From Ochlerotatus camptorhynchus (taxonomy: Eukaryota > Arthropoda > Insecta > Diptera > Culicidae), in contig NW_027040824.1 in assembly GCF_037179485.1 (NCBI RefSeq), positions 1,364,001 to 1,428,000 of the forward strand: 64,000 nt of DNA, read 5' to 3'. How positions within the stretch are numbered: the first letter of the stretch is position 1; each line of letters begins with the position of its first letter. Made by a program: the position numbers and the translations under genes. The notes under the pieces are model-generated. The model was not told the DNA's origin. It saw only the letters and a list, made by a program, of their open reading frames with translations, and did no database searches. Positions 23,484 to 34,317 of this stretch are shown here, piece by piece.

Positions 23484-23765
23484 TTTTTTTTTTTTCCTCT
23501 GGTTTGTTTTTTTCCGTCGATCTTGTTTTCCGTGCTGAGCACCAATGCTACCGACGTGCCAGGAAGGCAGCTTCCATACCTGGACCCTACCTATCGACCC
23601 ATCAACTCATGAACCGGGGACCAACGGCTTTACTTCGTTTCCGAAGGAAGGCGTGATCAGAGATGTTATGCCTCAGAACATCCCGGCGGCGCCGACTGGG
23701 ATTGAACCCAGGCCTGCTGGGGTGAGAGGTAATCACGCTTACCACTACACCACCGGCGCCGTTAC
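23484..23765 (-). mobile_element. Feilai-like tRNA-derived SINE, full length
   Basis: CAACTAAG is duplicated at 23476-23483 and 23766-23773. On the minus strand the element begins GGCGCCGGTGGTGTAGTGGT (A box), has B box GGGTTCAATCCCA, then GAGGCATAACATCTCTGATC and a tail with GAAAACAAGATCGACGGAAA and poly(A). Seven copies or fragments of this family lie in the window. Confidence 0.9.
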
Positions 23766-23773
23766 CAACTAAG

Positions 23774-24650
23774 TTTTAATAGGTGTTTGGGTAACATAAG
23801 TTAGAGTCTTTAAAGTGTCTCATTTTGTATAGCTAAGCGCGTTCAGAACTTTCCAACACAATGGGCCAGCAATTAGGTGACAGCAGAAACAAATTGTGTC
23901 AACAAACGTTGAATGGACTTCCTTTCGAGAAAGCAAAGAGTGCGGTAGTATTGGCGTTGCTTTGTACCGTTTTACAGCTTTCACTTTGATACGGTCAGTT
24001 GGGGGTACGTCTCCTTGTCGCATTTATGTGTCGTGTCTCGGTTAGTACCTTTTGTTCTCGCCGTCGGAAGACCGAAGCCCACCATGAACGGAATTGCCAA
24101 TTTTGTGAAGGCACTGGATGCGAATCACGATTATATGGAAGCAACGTACCGGATAGCGGAGGAGAATGCGGTTCTCATCAAGTTCAAGTTGGAAGAATCA
24201 ATGCGTTTTTCGGTTTCCTATAAAATTCTCTTATATTTTCACAATATCCATATCGGTGGAGAAAACTAACAAAGAGTAATGATTTTGTATGGATTAAACA
24301 GCACTTTAGCTAGTTAGCTAGCACTTTAATTAGTTTGGTTTGCCCAATTTTACCTGACTTGCAGATGTTGGTCTAAGGAATAGTGTAATTGTTGGACCAA
24401 AACCATTAATAAATCATAAAATACAAAAGATATCTAAAATTATCTCGTACTTACAGAGATAAAATGACGAATCTTTATGATACAACAAAGCTTTAAAAAT
24501 ATGTCGATGATGAGGAATCGCTACCAAAAAAGCTATTGAGAAAACATTGACATCCATACAAAAACGTTACATATCTCTTAAACTGTAAAAGAAAGAGGGT
24601 TAATTAATTAAAAAATATGATTATCTTCTACAAAAATGCTTTATTAAATA
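23774..24650. other. Mostly non-coding, one short candidate frame
   Basis: Apart from the frame at 24084-24269, nothing recognisable. AT-rich from 24270 on. Confidence 0.4.
24084..24269 (+). CDS. Unidentified short open frame, possibly start of a retroelement ORF
   Basis: The ATG at 24084 has a good context (CACCATGAAC). It is followed by 61 codons with a biased, coding-like composition (NGIANFVKALDANHDYMEA, TYRIAEENAVLIKFKLEESM). The bias fades after residue 46 or so (FSVSYKILLYF). I recognise no domain; the charged helical look would suit the N-terminus of a gag or ORF1 protein. The GC-rich leader just before it resembles 5' UTRs of LINEs. It could equally be a chance frame. Confidence 0.25.
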   Translation: MNGIANFVKALDANHDYMEATYRIAEENAVLIKFKLEESMRFSVSYKILLYFHNIHIGGEN

Positions 24651-24654
24651 TTAT

Positions 24655-27290
24655 CTGTGCCCAAGACCCCATTTTGCTATCTTGCTGAGTGGATTATGAA
24701 AAATGAGGTACAAAAGAACGGGCCTATCATTAATGCAGGCTAATGCCCTATTGTCCTCTGCTGTCCGAAGAAGTCGTCTCCACTCTACTCGATCCATGGC
24801 CACACTTCGCCAGCCTCGTAGTCTGCGAAGGGTCCGCAGGTCGCCTTCTACGTGGTTCATCCACCTTGCCCACTAAGCGCCTCTTCTTCTTCTTCCTGTT
24901 GGATCGCTTTCGAGAACCATTTTCACTGGATCGTCGTGCGGCATTCTTACGACGTGTCCATCCCGCCATAGTCGCCCAATTTTTGCAATGTGGACGATGG
25001 ATGGTTCTCCCAGCAGCTGGTGCAATTCGTGGTACATTCGCCTCCTCCACGTTCCGTCATCTATCTGCGCTACACCGTAGATGGTACGCAACACCTTCCG
25101 TTCGAAAACACCAAGTCCAGGTCTTATGGCCATAGAGGAGCACCGGTCTAATCAGCGTCTTGTAGATATCCAACTTCATGCGGTGGCGAATTTTATTCGA
25201 CCGGAGCGTCCTCCGCAGTCCACAGTTGGCACGAATCCCTGCCCTAATGCGTCTTCGAATTTCTCTACTGGTATCATTTTCGGCGGTCACCAGTAAGCCC
25301 AAATACACGAATTCGTCGACTACCTCGATTTCGTCACCGTCAATCTGAACTCGGGGTGGGAGGCTCACATTGTCTTCCCTAGAACCTCCTCCTTTCGTGT
25401 GTTTCGTCTTCGATGCGTTGATGGCAAGTCCAATCCTGTTAGCTTCAGCCTTCAGTCTGATGTACGTTTCCGCCATCGTCTCAAATTTCCGTGCCGTGAT
25501 GTCGATGTCATCGGTGAAGCCAAGAAGCTGGATGGACTTCCTGAAGATCGTGCCACTCGTGTCGATCCCAGCTCTTCTGGTCACACCTTCTAACGCGATG
25601 TTAAATAGCAGACACGAAAGTCCATCACCTTGCGTAACCCCCTTCGAGATTCAAAGGGACTCGAGAATGTCCCCGATACTCGAACAACGTACATCACTCG
25701 ATCCTTCGTCGCCTTGATCAATCGCGTCAGCTTATCCGGAAATCTGTACTCGTGCATAATCTGCCATAGCTGATCTCGATCGATTGTTTCGTATGCGGAT
25801 TTTTTTTTCCTTGATTTGTTTTCCTTCGATCTTGTTTTCCGTGCTGAGCATCAATGCTACCGACGCCAGGGAGGCAGCTCCCATACCTGGACCCTACATA
25901 TCGATTCATATACTCATGAACCGGGGACCAACGGCTTTACTTCCCTTCCAAAGGAAAGCGTGATCAGAGATGTTATGCCTCAGAACATCCTGGCGGCGCC
26001 GACTGGGATTGAACCCAGGCCTGTTGGGGTGAGAGGTAATCACGCTTACCACTAAACCACCGGCGCCGTGTGGGCATTGGGTGTGGGCATTTCTGCATAA
26101 ATTTGGTCCGTGGTAGCCCGGGCATCCATGAATCCCACCTGGTATTGCCCCACGAACTCTCTTGCAAATTTTGACAGCGGGCGGCATAGAATTTGGTAGA
26201 GTACCTTGAATGCGGCGCTCAGCAATGTGATCGCGAGGTAGTTGCAGCAATCTAATTTGTCGCCCTTTTTGTAGATTAGGCATACGACACCTTCCATCCA
26301 CTCCTCCGGTAATATCTCCTGCTCTCAGATCTTAGCAGTTACCCAGTAATGCGCTCTAGCCAGTGCCGTATTTTAATAAATCCGGTACAACTTGATAGTG
26401 GATCTACACCAGCCGACCGATATCCTCCTCAACTTCTTGAAGATCAGGCGCCGGTAGCCTGTCGTCTTCTGCGCGTGCTCCAAGGTCTGTTGCCATGCAA
26501 CCTTCGTTTTCTGCTGCATCACCGTTGAGGTGCTCGTCATAGTACAGCATCCACTTCTCAATCACATCACAATCGTTCAAGAGAAGGTTACCGTCCAAGT
26601 CCTTGCACATATCGGCTTGCGGCACGTAGCCTTTGCGCGAACTATTTAGCATCTCGTAGAGCTTCCGTGTGTCGTTTACGTGGTACAGATTTTCCATCGC
26701 CTCGTAATCTCGGTCTTCTTGCTGACGCTTCTTCCTTCGGAAAACCGAGTTTTGTCTGTTCCGCGCCTATCTGTATCGCTCCACATTCAATCTCGTGCGG
26801 TGTTGCAGCATTCTCGCCCGTGCTGCATTCTTTTCCTCTACTAACAGTTTGCATTCGCCGTCAAACCAGTAATTTCTTCGGTCCGGGATTGCAGTACCTA
26901 GTGCCGCTGCAGCAGTACTACCTATGGTGGAACGGATGTCCCTCCAGCCGTCTTCTGCTGCTGCGTGTAGTCCTGGGCAACTCCGGCGTCCCGTTGTTGC
27001 TCAATGTTGGGTCGCGGCGTTCGACTTCGACGAGTGCACCGTCGAGAGTTTTGAGCTCATACATACCGCAACTAGGTAATGATCCGAATCTATGTTTGCA
27101 CTGCGGTACGTGCGGACGTTGTTAATGTCGGAGAAGAATTTCCCGTCGATTAGAACGTGATCGATTTGGTTTTATGTGTGTTGGTCAGGTGATCTTCAGG
27201 TAGTTTTGTGAATATCCTTGCGGGGGAAAAAGGGTACTTCGGACTACCATACCTCGGGAGGCTGTAAAGCTCACGCATCGACACTGTATG
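24655..27290 (-). mobile_element. RTE-type LINE, endonuclease to C-terminus, degraded
   Basis: Read on the minus strand in several frames, the order is: endonuclease end (IDHVLIDGKFFSD-like block near 27150, NIDSDHYLVAV near 27080), the linker with YWFDGECKLLVEEKNAARAR near 26830, a MENLYHVNDTRKLYEMLNSS block at 26697, RT start (WMEGVVCLIYKKGDKLDCCN) at 26297, then after a SINE insertion QLWQIMHEYRFPDKLTRLIK and LGFTDDIDITARKFETMAET with FTDD in place of the usual FADD. The C-terminal blocks are VVDEFVYLGLLVTAENDTSR and VLLYGHKTW, then VEWRRLLRTAEDNRAL near 24770. Frameshifts and stops are frequent. A second RTE-type remnant at 54.7-56.0 kb is from a different subfamily. Confidence 0.8.
25801..26067 (-). 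mobile_element. Feilai-like SINE inserted in the RTE-type LINE
   Basis: Same structure as the copy at 23484, with A box, B box and poly(A) end at 25801. It splits the LINE's RT between TTDQIYAEMP and QLWQIM. About 25 RT residues expected between these blocks are missing, so insertion was accompanied or followed by a deletion. No clean target duplication, which fits that loss. Confidence 0.85.
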
Positions 27291-27299
27291 TCTAATATA

Positions 27300-29147
27300 A
27301 TTTGTTTTCATGTAATTAATAAAAAGCACGTTTTAGCGCTTTTAAACCACTGTGCACTGGGCAGAGAGCGCGCAAAAATGTCTAAGTCGTGCAATGTGAG
27401 CAGTATTGCACACAAATAGCACAAAGAGAGCTCAAATTTAGCACAAGGATTTTGGAACTGTTTATAATGTAACGAGCATATATAACACGGAATAATATTA
27501 TACTTCACTCAAACTTAAACAAGTGTAATGATTTTGACAATAAGCACATTCTGGATGAGCGCATATTTGTCAGTAGCACAAGCTCATTGCACGTCTCTTT
27601 ATTTTTGCCGTGCAAACATACAGATGTATGTGTTTACTCATCTGTGGTTTGTTCTATTTCCTATCCCTGCCTTCCTCTGCCGTTAAGGTATAGAAAGTGC
27701 TCAATAAAATGTGGAACTCAAAGTGATATTTTACACTTCACATTGAGAAAAAAATCTAATGAAAACAAGGGACGCCATGAGCGTCCATTATACAGAACAC
27801 TTTGACTCAAATAAATTTGTCATTTCATATCCGTAAATGACGTTTAAGAGACGAGAGGTTCATAAAAATATACCACAACCCCTAAGGTATCGTTTACCAA
27901 CTTTCGGTTTCTGTGGTGGTTCCGGTGATGCGTGCCCAAAAAAAATAAATAAACAACATGAAACAAACCTTAAGCCCTAACTGACCGACATTCTGCGATT
28001 CAGCTCATCATCATTCGAAGATGGCAGACTAACCGACGGCAGCCCGACGAGAGATTAACCACACTGAGAAAAACCAAACACTTTGGTTTGGTTTCATAGC
28101 TAATTGATTTTCAGCGATTCTTTCCATATGTATAACCGAGGGAACAACAACTGACAACTTCCAGGTTAGTGGAGTTTACAGTGGTGACGACCTGCCGCTG
28201 CGGTGTGGTAGTTAAACTGGGCCAAACATTTGCCCGCCGCAAACTTTGATTTGCACCTATAAATTATAAATTTTCGGGTTTGAGGTTTAGCCACAGAGGG
28301 TTCTTCCGCACGGCAGTTGAAAGTGAGTGTGCGCGCGCCGTCGGCAGCGGTTTCAGGAAAAAAAAGGGGGTGGTAATTAATGACGAAACTTTACCATTTT
28401 TTGTTTCGCTGATCGGTTTGCCAAATCAAGCTCCTGAAAAGAGCTGCGCATTTTATCGAGTCTGAGCGCAGACGTAATCGATTACCAAGGTGAGCGTTCA
28501 TAAATTACTCAACGCGATTCTTCAAAACATTAAAATGAAGTGTTAATGCTACTTTAATATTTTTAAATCGCAGCTAAATCATTTTTACGACGTCATAATC
28601 TGCTCACACTTTGCTACACTTTCCATCCCGTCCGATCTTTTGAACCTGAGCGCGCGTGCTTTGTTCTCGAACCCATCTGGGTAATCCATTTCGAGCCTTG
28701 AAGGTGCTTGATCCTTTGCTTTCGTGCCGATCGGACCCGTTGAGGTGAGAGAACCTCTATTACTCTTCATTTGTCCCGAGCCAATGTTGTAGATATGCTT
28801 TCGGAGGAATGGGCAAAAATAATTAATGGCCGTTATTTACAACAATGAAATATATTCCTTTGCCGTAGCGCAACACGTAACCAACGTTTAGCGGTTTTAG
28901 AGGAACCGCCTACAACAATAACTAGCCAGCGTTGGCTTCGATGGCAACATGATGCCTTCTGCTTACGGAACGGAACCGCAACTGTAAAATGGCAAATTAA
29001 GTGTCCTCCTAAACGCCTATACTGAAAATATTAAGAGGCTTTGTTTTCAATTTAAAAATGGGATTCAATGAGTACCATTCATCATTGGTTCTACTATATT
29101 TAATCAAGCAATGAGAAGTAACACTGTATGGTACAGATGTAAAAGAG
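27300..29147. other. Non-repetitive intron stretch, moderately GC-rich at 27.9-28.8 kb
   Basis: This is the longest segment in the big RUNX intron without recognisable transposon sequence. Minus-strand frame 28585-28770 (61 codons) has no motif. The part 27.9-28.5 kb contains several RUNX-type core sites and could be regulatory. Confidence 0.4.
27912..28209. promoter_or_regulatory. Cluster of TGYGGT RUNX-type core sites (candidate enhancer)
   Basis: The core TGYGGT occurs as TGTGGT at 27912-27917, as ACCACA (reverse) at 28058-28063 within TTAACCACACTG, and as overlapping TGCGGT/TGTGGT at 28199-28209. With equal base use about 0.3 would be expected in 300 bp. The position inside the intron of a RUNX gene suggests autoregulation, which is inference only. 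Confidence 0.25.
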
Positions 29148-30281
29148 CATGAGCATTTCCAGCCCAAAACGCAAACCGGTTGGTCATGAGTGGTTCCGAT
29201 TTGAACGAAACATTTCTCACGTGTTCGCTGCTACTAATGGTTGCATTTTTCATTTAAATTAGATTTTTTTCTCCAGAGTAACTTTTGAAAAGGGCGTATA
29301 AAAAAATTGATTATTTTTTTTTCAAAAAATCATAGCTTGAAAATTATTGATCTGATCAAAATGGCGTATGAGAAAAAGTTTTAGGTAGTTAAATTATCTT
29401 TGCGGAAAAAAATACACTGAAAGAAAAACTTAGTAAATTAGTATTTAAAAAACGTAAAACGATGATTATCTCAAAACACCCCCCCTTCGATCTTCATAAA
29501 TTTTTTTTTCAAGAAAACTGAAAAAATGCCCTAATATTTGGTAAAGAGTGTATGCTGGTAACTTTCTTAAAAAAAAATTTATAATTTTTGAAATTTTTGT
29601 TGGTTTTTACAAGTTGGTGAAATTGCATATTTTTTAGTAAAATAGTAATTTATTTGGATTCTACGCATAATTTTCAAAAACTTTGTATATAGAAACTTTT
29701 TTCCTAAGTCCAGCCGTTCTCAAGTTAATGCAATTTAAAAAAAATAATTATGATAATTTTCTACATTTTGGGCCATTTTCAAATGTTAGTCGTGATGTCC
29801 AGCAACGAGATGTTTTTCCATGAATATATATTAAAAAACAGACAATTCATTCTCAAATATGGTAGCTGTCAGACTTACCCGTTTCTATTTAGACGCAGCG
29901 GAAAAGAAACAAGTTTATAAGTAAGTACTCTCGAATATACCCAAATAATCAACAAACCCACTCATGTGCCTTTTTTCTGTCCTCTATTAGTTGTATACCT
30001 GGATAGAATTGTGTATGTCATAACAAAGGCTCAAAACATAAACAGGTAAACAAATATGTTATTAAACCTGTAATTGAGATAAATTCTCTAGGTACTTCTC
30101 TGACGTATACCATATTGTGCCTTAAGAGCTCATCCCGCGATATCACAACTACATAAAAAAGCACCCCGTGGAGGCTTCTTACACTCACACCTTAAAAAGT
30201 TTGCTATAATCAATTGTACCTAATGAAGATAGGTATAATGTCAACATTGTAATTATTCTGCTACATATATATATATATATA

Positions 30282-31009
30282 TTGGGACGATCTTCACCTG
30301 TTCCATTCAGTTCATCTCTCTTAGCGTTTCAAGTTAAAAAGCAAGTAGTTTTTACGATGGATAACAATTTCAAGTGTTGTAAACCTCTACCTAAATCAAT
30401 TTCAAAGCATGACACAGTAGCAGTTCAGTTGTTTATCTCAAAATTATTAGAATTTTTAAAGTTGCAAATAACAGTCCAAAAGTGTATTTTTATGTCAGAT
30501 GGAGCAGCATCACAATACAAAAACATAAAAAAAATTGCTAGCCTCTGTGGATTTAAAGATAAGCATAATGTAGAAATTGAATGGCATTTTTTTGCAACTT
30601 CACACGGCAAAGGTCCTTGTGATGCGATTGGCGGTACCCTTAAGAGAATGGCAACCAGAGCAAGTTTAGCTAAGCAACACGAGCACCCTATAACGAACCC
30701 TAAACAACTGTACGACTGGACAAATAGTCGTAAAGAAGATTTTTTTTTTTTTTTGTTAATTACTTTATTTGTACAGGCTCAATCGAATAAAATAAAGAAG
30801 ATCTTCAAACAAAAATGTCATTTTGTTATGTTTCTACGGAAGAATACAAAAAGGCTGACACGGAATTTGATCCAATTTTTAAGAAAGTGAAACCAATTCC
30901 TGGAACTCGAAAATATCATTGCTATATTCCAGTTTCAAACAACCAAATTGCAGTAAAAATATTCTCTTATTCAAACGATACACCCAAATTATTCAATGTA
31001 TTCAAATAA
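30282..31009 (+). pseudogene. Transposase-like ORF with SDGAASQYKN and WHFFATSHGKGPCD motifs, interrupted
   Basis: The frame gives IFMSDGAASQYKNIKKIASL, then VEIEWHFFATSHGKGPCDAI, GGTLKRMATRAS and, after a short insertion, TEEYKKADTEF, KPIPGTRKYHCYIP and a terminal FNVFK stop at 31009. I know this motif set from uncharacterised multi-copy proteins of many animals. The Asp in SDGAA and the His/Asp of the HGKGPCD block look like nuclease-type catalytic positions, which I infer, as no named domain is recognised. About 225 C-terminal residues are represented; any N-terminal part is missing or spliced. The only lesion in this part is a 53-bp retroposed insertion; the host frame on both sides is otherwise continuous. 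Confidence 0.65.
30732..30802 (-). mobile_element. 53-bp poly(A) retroposed fragment with 9-bp target duplication
   Basis: AAAGAAGAT occurs at 30732-30740 and 30794-30802. The 53 bp between, on the minus strand, end in AATAAA, 9 nt, then 14 A. It is an extremely 5'-truncated retrotransposition product lying inside the transposase-like frame. Removing it together with one duplication restores the codon order there. Confidence 0.85.
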
Positions 31010-31861
31010 TATGAGTTGTAAAATAAAATAATAAATATATACTGTTTTTTATCTCAACCAATCTTTCATTTGACCACATCAACGTGCTTCTCTTCCGCTG
31101 CCTCTAGATAGAAACGGGTAAGTCTGACAGCTACCATATCTGAGAATGAATTGTTTGTTTTTTAATATACAATCATGAAATAAAATCTCGTTGCTAGACA
31201 TCTCGACGAACATTTGAAAATGGCCTAAAATGTTGAAAATTGTTATAATTATATTTTTTTTAATTCGCATTAACTTGAGAACGGCTGGACTTAGGAAAAA
31301 AGTTTTTATATGCAAAGTTATCGAAAATTATGCGTAGAATCCAAATAAGTTATTATTTTTCAAAAAAATATGCATTTTCATCAACTTGTAAAAATCAACA
31401 AAAATTTAAAAAATTATAGATTTCTTTTTAAGGAAGTTACCAGCATACACTTTTCACGAAATTCAAGGGTATTCCATCAATTTTCTTGAAAAAAAAAATT
31501 ATGAAGATCGAAGGGGGGGTGTTTTGAGATAATCATCGTTTTACGTTTTTTAAATACTAATTTACAATGTTTTTTCTTTCAGTGTATTTTTTCCGCAAAG
31601 ATAATTTAACTACCTAAAACTTCTTCTCATATGCCATTTTGATCAGATCAATAGTTTTCAAGTTATGATTTTTTGAAAAAAAAATAATCCATTTTTCTAT
31701 ACGCCCTTTTCAAAAGTTACTCTGGAGGAAAAAATCATATTTAAATGAAAAATGCAACCATTAGTAGCAGCGAACACGTGAGCAATGTTTCATTCAAATC
31801 AGAAGGGGTCGAGACAAAATTGACATTTTTTTTAACGATTTGAGCTAGAAATGCTCGCATG

Positions 31862-33571
31862 TGTTTATGCTATTCTAACCTCCTTTAATTGAATATGTTA
31901 TTGAACTGCTAGCGAGCAATGATGCAGTGATTGTACCACTTGCTGACAAACGACAGAGTAGCTTCATCTACTGGACTTTGACTTGGAAGCCACAGGAAAA
32001 GATGCTCTTTCTAAGCCTTCATAAGGAAGCCTATAAAACTGTCTGTATCATTGCGAAGACGATCACAGCTTTGAATTGTACAGTTAAATGGCAATGGCTA
32101 TGTTCAAAGAAGGAAGAAAGTGTTGTATCTAGGTAATTCGAATGTTAAGAGTGAAAATTATTAGACAAAACCACAAGCCAAAGACATCTCACAGTTAGTC
32201 GGCTGCTATTTGTTGATTGTTTCAGATGGAAAAAAAGTAATTTGCTGTGCATTTATGGCAGAGTTTGGCATGAGGCAAGAGATATTGAATTCGAATAGCA
32301 CTAGTGATCCTACTCGATGAAAACATACGGACTGTGATTAGTGAGTGCATATTTTTGTAAAAAAAAACACATCAATCGCTAATTTCTTATGAATAAAAGC
32401 TCAATATCGGAAACTAACAACACAATCAGGTAGAGGAATGTTTCCTCTGCCATTAGGGATAGTTTGTTTGTGAGATTAAGGAGAAAGGGGACTTTATTAA
32501 ATTTTGGAAATTCAAAAATAGTTTTTTTTGGTTTAAAACCGAAATACTGTCGATAAAAATGTGTTTCTCTGTGTACCTGTAGGTAAGTAGAACGTAATGA
32601 ACGCATTTTCAGTAACGTAATTTTGAATTAAAAAATAATAATGACGTCCCCTTTCACCTTATGCTTTTATTCGCGGAAAATTGACGATTGATCTATTTGT
32701 TTTAAAAAAGTATGTATGCCCTAATCACGATCCAATTTTCCAGTTCCAATTTATTTGAAGAGCTTTTTCCAGTTTTTGAAATAACGTCTTACTATCGACT
32801 TTACGCAAAAATATACGGTGATGCGACACATATTCATGAAGATACAGGTAGGTATATTTGTAACCAGGTCTCCAACTAAGTGACAAGCGTTTTTTTTTAA
32901 TTTAAAACGCGTTTTTCTCAACACTATGATTTTCATGTCGGTGATCATACCTCTCACGCAAAAGTCACGAGTTCAAATATCATCCCCGGACAAGTCACGA
33001 ACTACCTAAAAGTGTTAATGTGACTATAATAACAAAATATCAGTGACAAATGTATCTCGGGAGCGGCTGAACCTATCGGGCTCTAAGCTTTAAAACTTTA
33101 TTTTTGAGTTTTTAGTCGAATTTTTTTTCAATCCGATCAATATTATACATTTTGCAAAACAATTTAAACGTAATTTTTCGGCGAGAAACATATTTTTTTA
33201 AAAGTCGCCATTTTGATGCAACGAGGTATTTGACTTATTCTTACGGTAAAGGTCAACATTTTCACTATTTTGACAGATCTCTCTTGTTTTCATGGCTCTG
33301 TAAAGAGCAGTTCCACGCCAAATGACGAATCGGAAAAACCTCAACTTTTCTGATTTGCAGTTTCATGATTTTTGCCAAAATTCAACCATTTTGGATATTG
33401 TAATATTTTCAATATGGCGTTTTTAAAACTTATCAAAAATTGTTGCCCGTAAAAGGCACTTCTGATAGAAATGATGTCTGCAATAAAGTTGTACAGAAAA
33501 ATTATGCTTTTTTTTCTGGGAAAAATATGCAAAAAAATGATTTTAATCGTTTAAGTCACAATTTCAAAAAA
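31862..33571. other. AT-rich non-coding stretch
   Basis: No recognisable gene. A frame at 31927-32136 (69 codons) has no motif or splice sites. T- and A-runs are common. Confidence 0.4.
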
Positions 33572-33754
33572 CCACACCTGGACCCTACCATCGATCCATC
33601 AACTCATGTTCCGGGGACCAACGGCTTTACTTCCGAATGAAGACGTGATCAGAGATGTTATGCCTCAGAACATCCCGGCGGCGCCGACTGGGATTGAACC
33701 TAGGACTTCTGGGGTGAAAGGTAATCACACTTACCACTACGCCATCGGTGCCGC
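33572..33754 (-). mobile_element. Feilai-like SINE lacking its 3' tail
   Basis: The tRNA-like head (minus strand, from 33754) and middle with GAGGCATAACATCTCTGATC are present. The 3' tail with CGACGGAAAACAA is missing where the copy joins A-rich DNA at 33571. It is more diverged than the other copies (CTAGGTTCAATCCC-like B box). Confidence 0.85.
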
Positions 33755-34317
33755 TTGCCTAAATATCTCAAACATTTTTTGGCCGATCTTTGAATTTTTT
33801 ATTTAAATAAAAAGCTCAAATAAAATGCAAACGTTTGAAATGCTTCAAATTATGGACGCCTAAAAATTGGCAGAAAAAGAACTTTTGATGACATTTTTGA
33901 ACTATTTGTTAAAAGTATTTTTCACGTAATTTATACTCAGAAAGTAATGTTTGAGACATTTTCAATCATTTTCTGTGAAAAAATACACCAAAAAGCAGAC
34001 CAACAAAAATATAAAAAAAATAATTACCAAATGTCCATAGTGTCCATAGTTTTGAATAGAACAAGAGTTTGCCCTTTTCATAATTTTGTTTTGTTTTAAT
34101 AACTACAAAATATTTTTGTTTATTTTTCCCAGAAATATTTTTTTCTCTAAAACTTTGTCGCAGATAGCATTTTGATTAGCAATGCTTTGTGCGTGCTACA
34201 TTTTTTTTTAATTTTCAGGATGCCATTTTTTTACCAAAATCTAAATTTCCAAATTTGAGCAAAGATGTGAATCATTGCCCATATTTAAGCAAAGTTTCAT
34301 ACAAATCTGAGAAGGTG
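33755..34317. other. AT-rich non-coding stretch
   Basis: A GTCCATAGT duplication near 34032 is the only structure noticed. No gene seen. Confidence 0.4.

Larger units (their letters stand above)
29148..31861. mobile_element. 2.7-kb DNA transposon with about 775-bp terminal inverted repeats
   Basis: The left arm (29148-29917) and right arm (31079-31861) are reverse complements with about 90 percent identity by eye. For example, CACGTGTTCGCTGCTACTAA at 29219 answers TTAGTAGCAGCGAACACGTG near 31764. The tips read GAGCATTTCCAGCCCAAA and, from the right, GAGCATTTCTAGCTCAAA. The 1160-bp centre holds a transposase-like frame on the plus strand and an (AT)n run at 30264-30282. Long arms plus one gene fit a cut-and-paste element. 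The superfamily is not assigned, and target duplication is unclear because the outermost bases drift. Confidence 0.8.

Noticed and set aside
24743..25717. Plus-strand frames of 115-130 codons
   Set aside because: They are antisense to the RTE-type LINE, whose conserved blocks are on the minus strand.
28585..28770. 61-codon minus-strand frame in GC-richer DNA
   Set aside because: No motif, and the ends do not coincide with splice sites of the RUNX phase.
32940..33005. Possible tRNA-like B box near AAGTCACGAGTTCAAATATC
   Set aside because: No matching A box and no second copy in the window.
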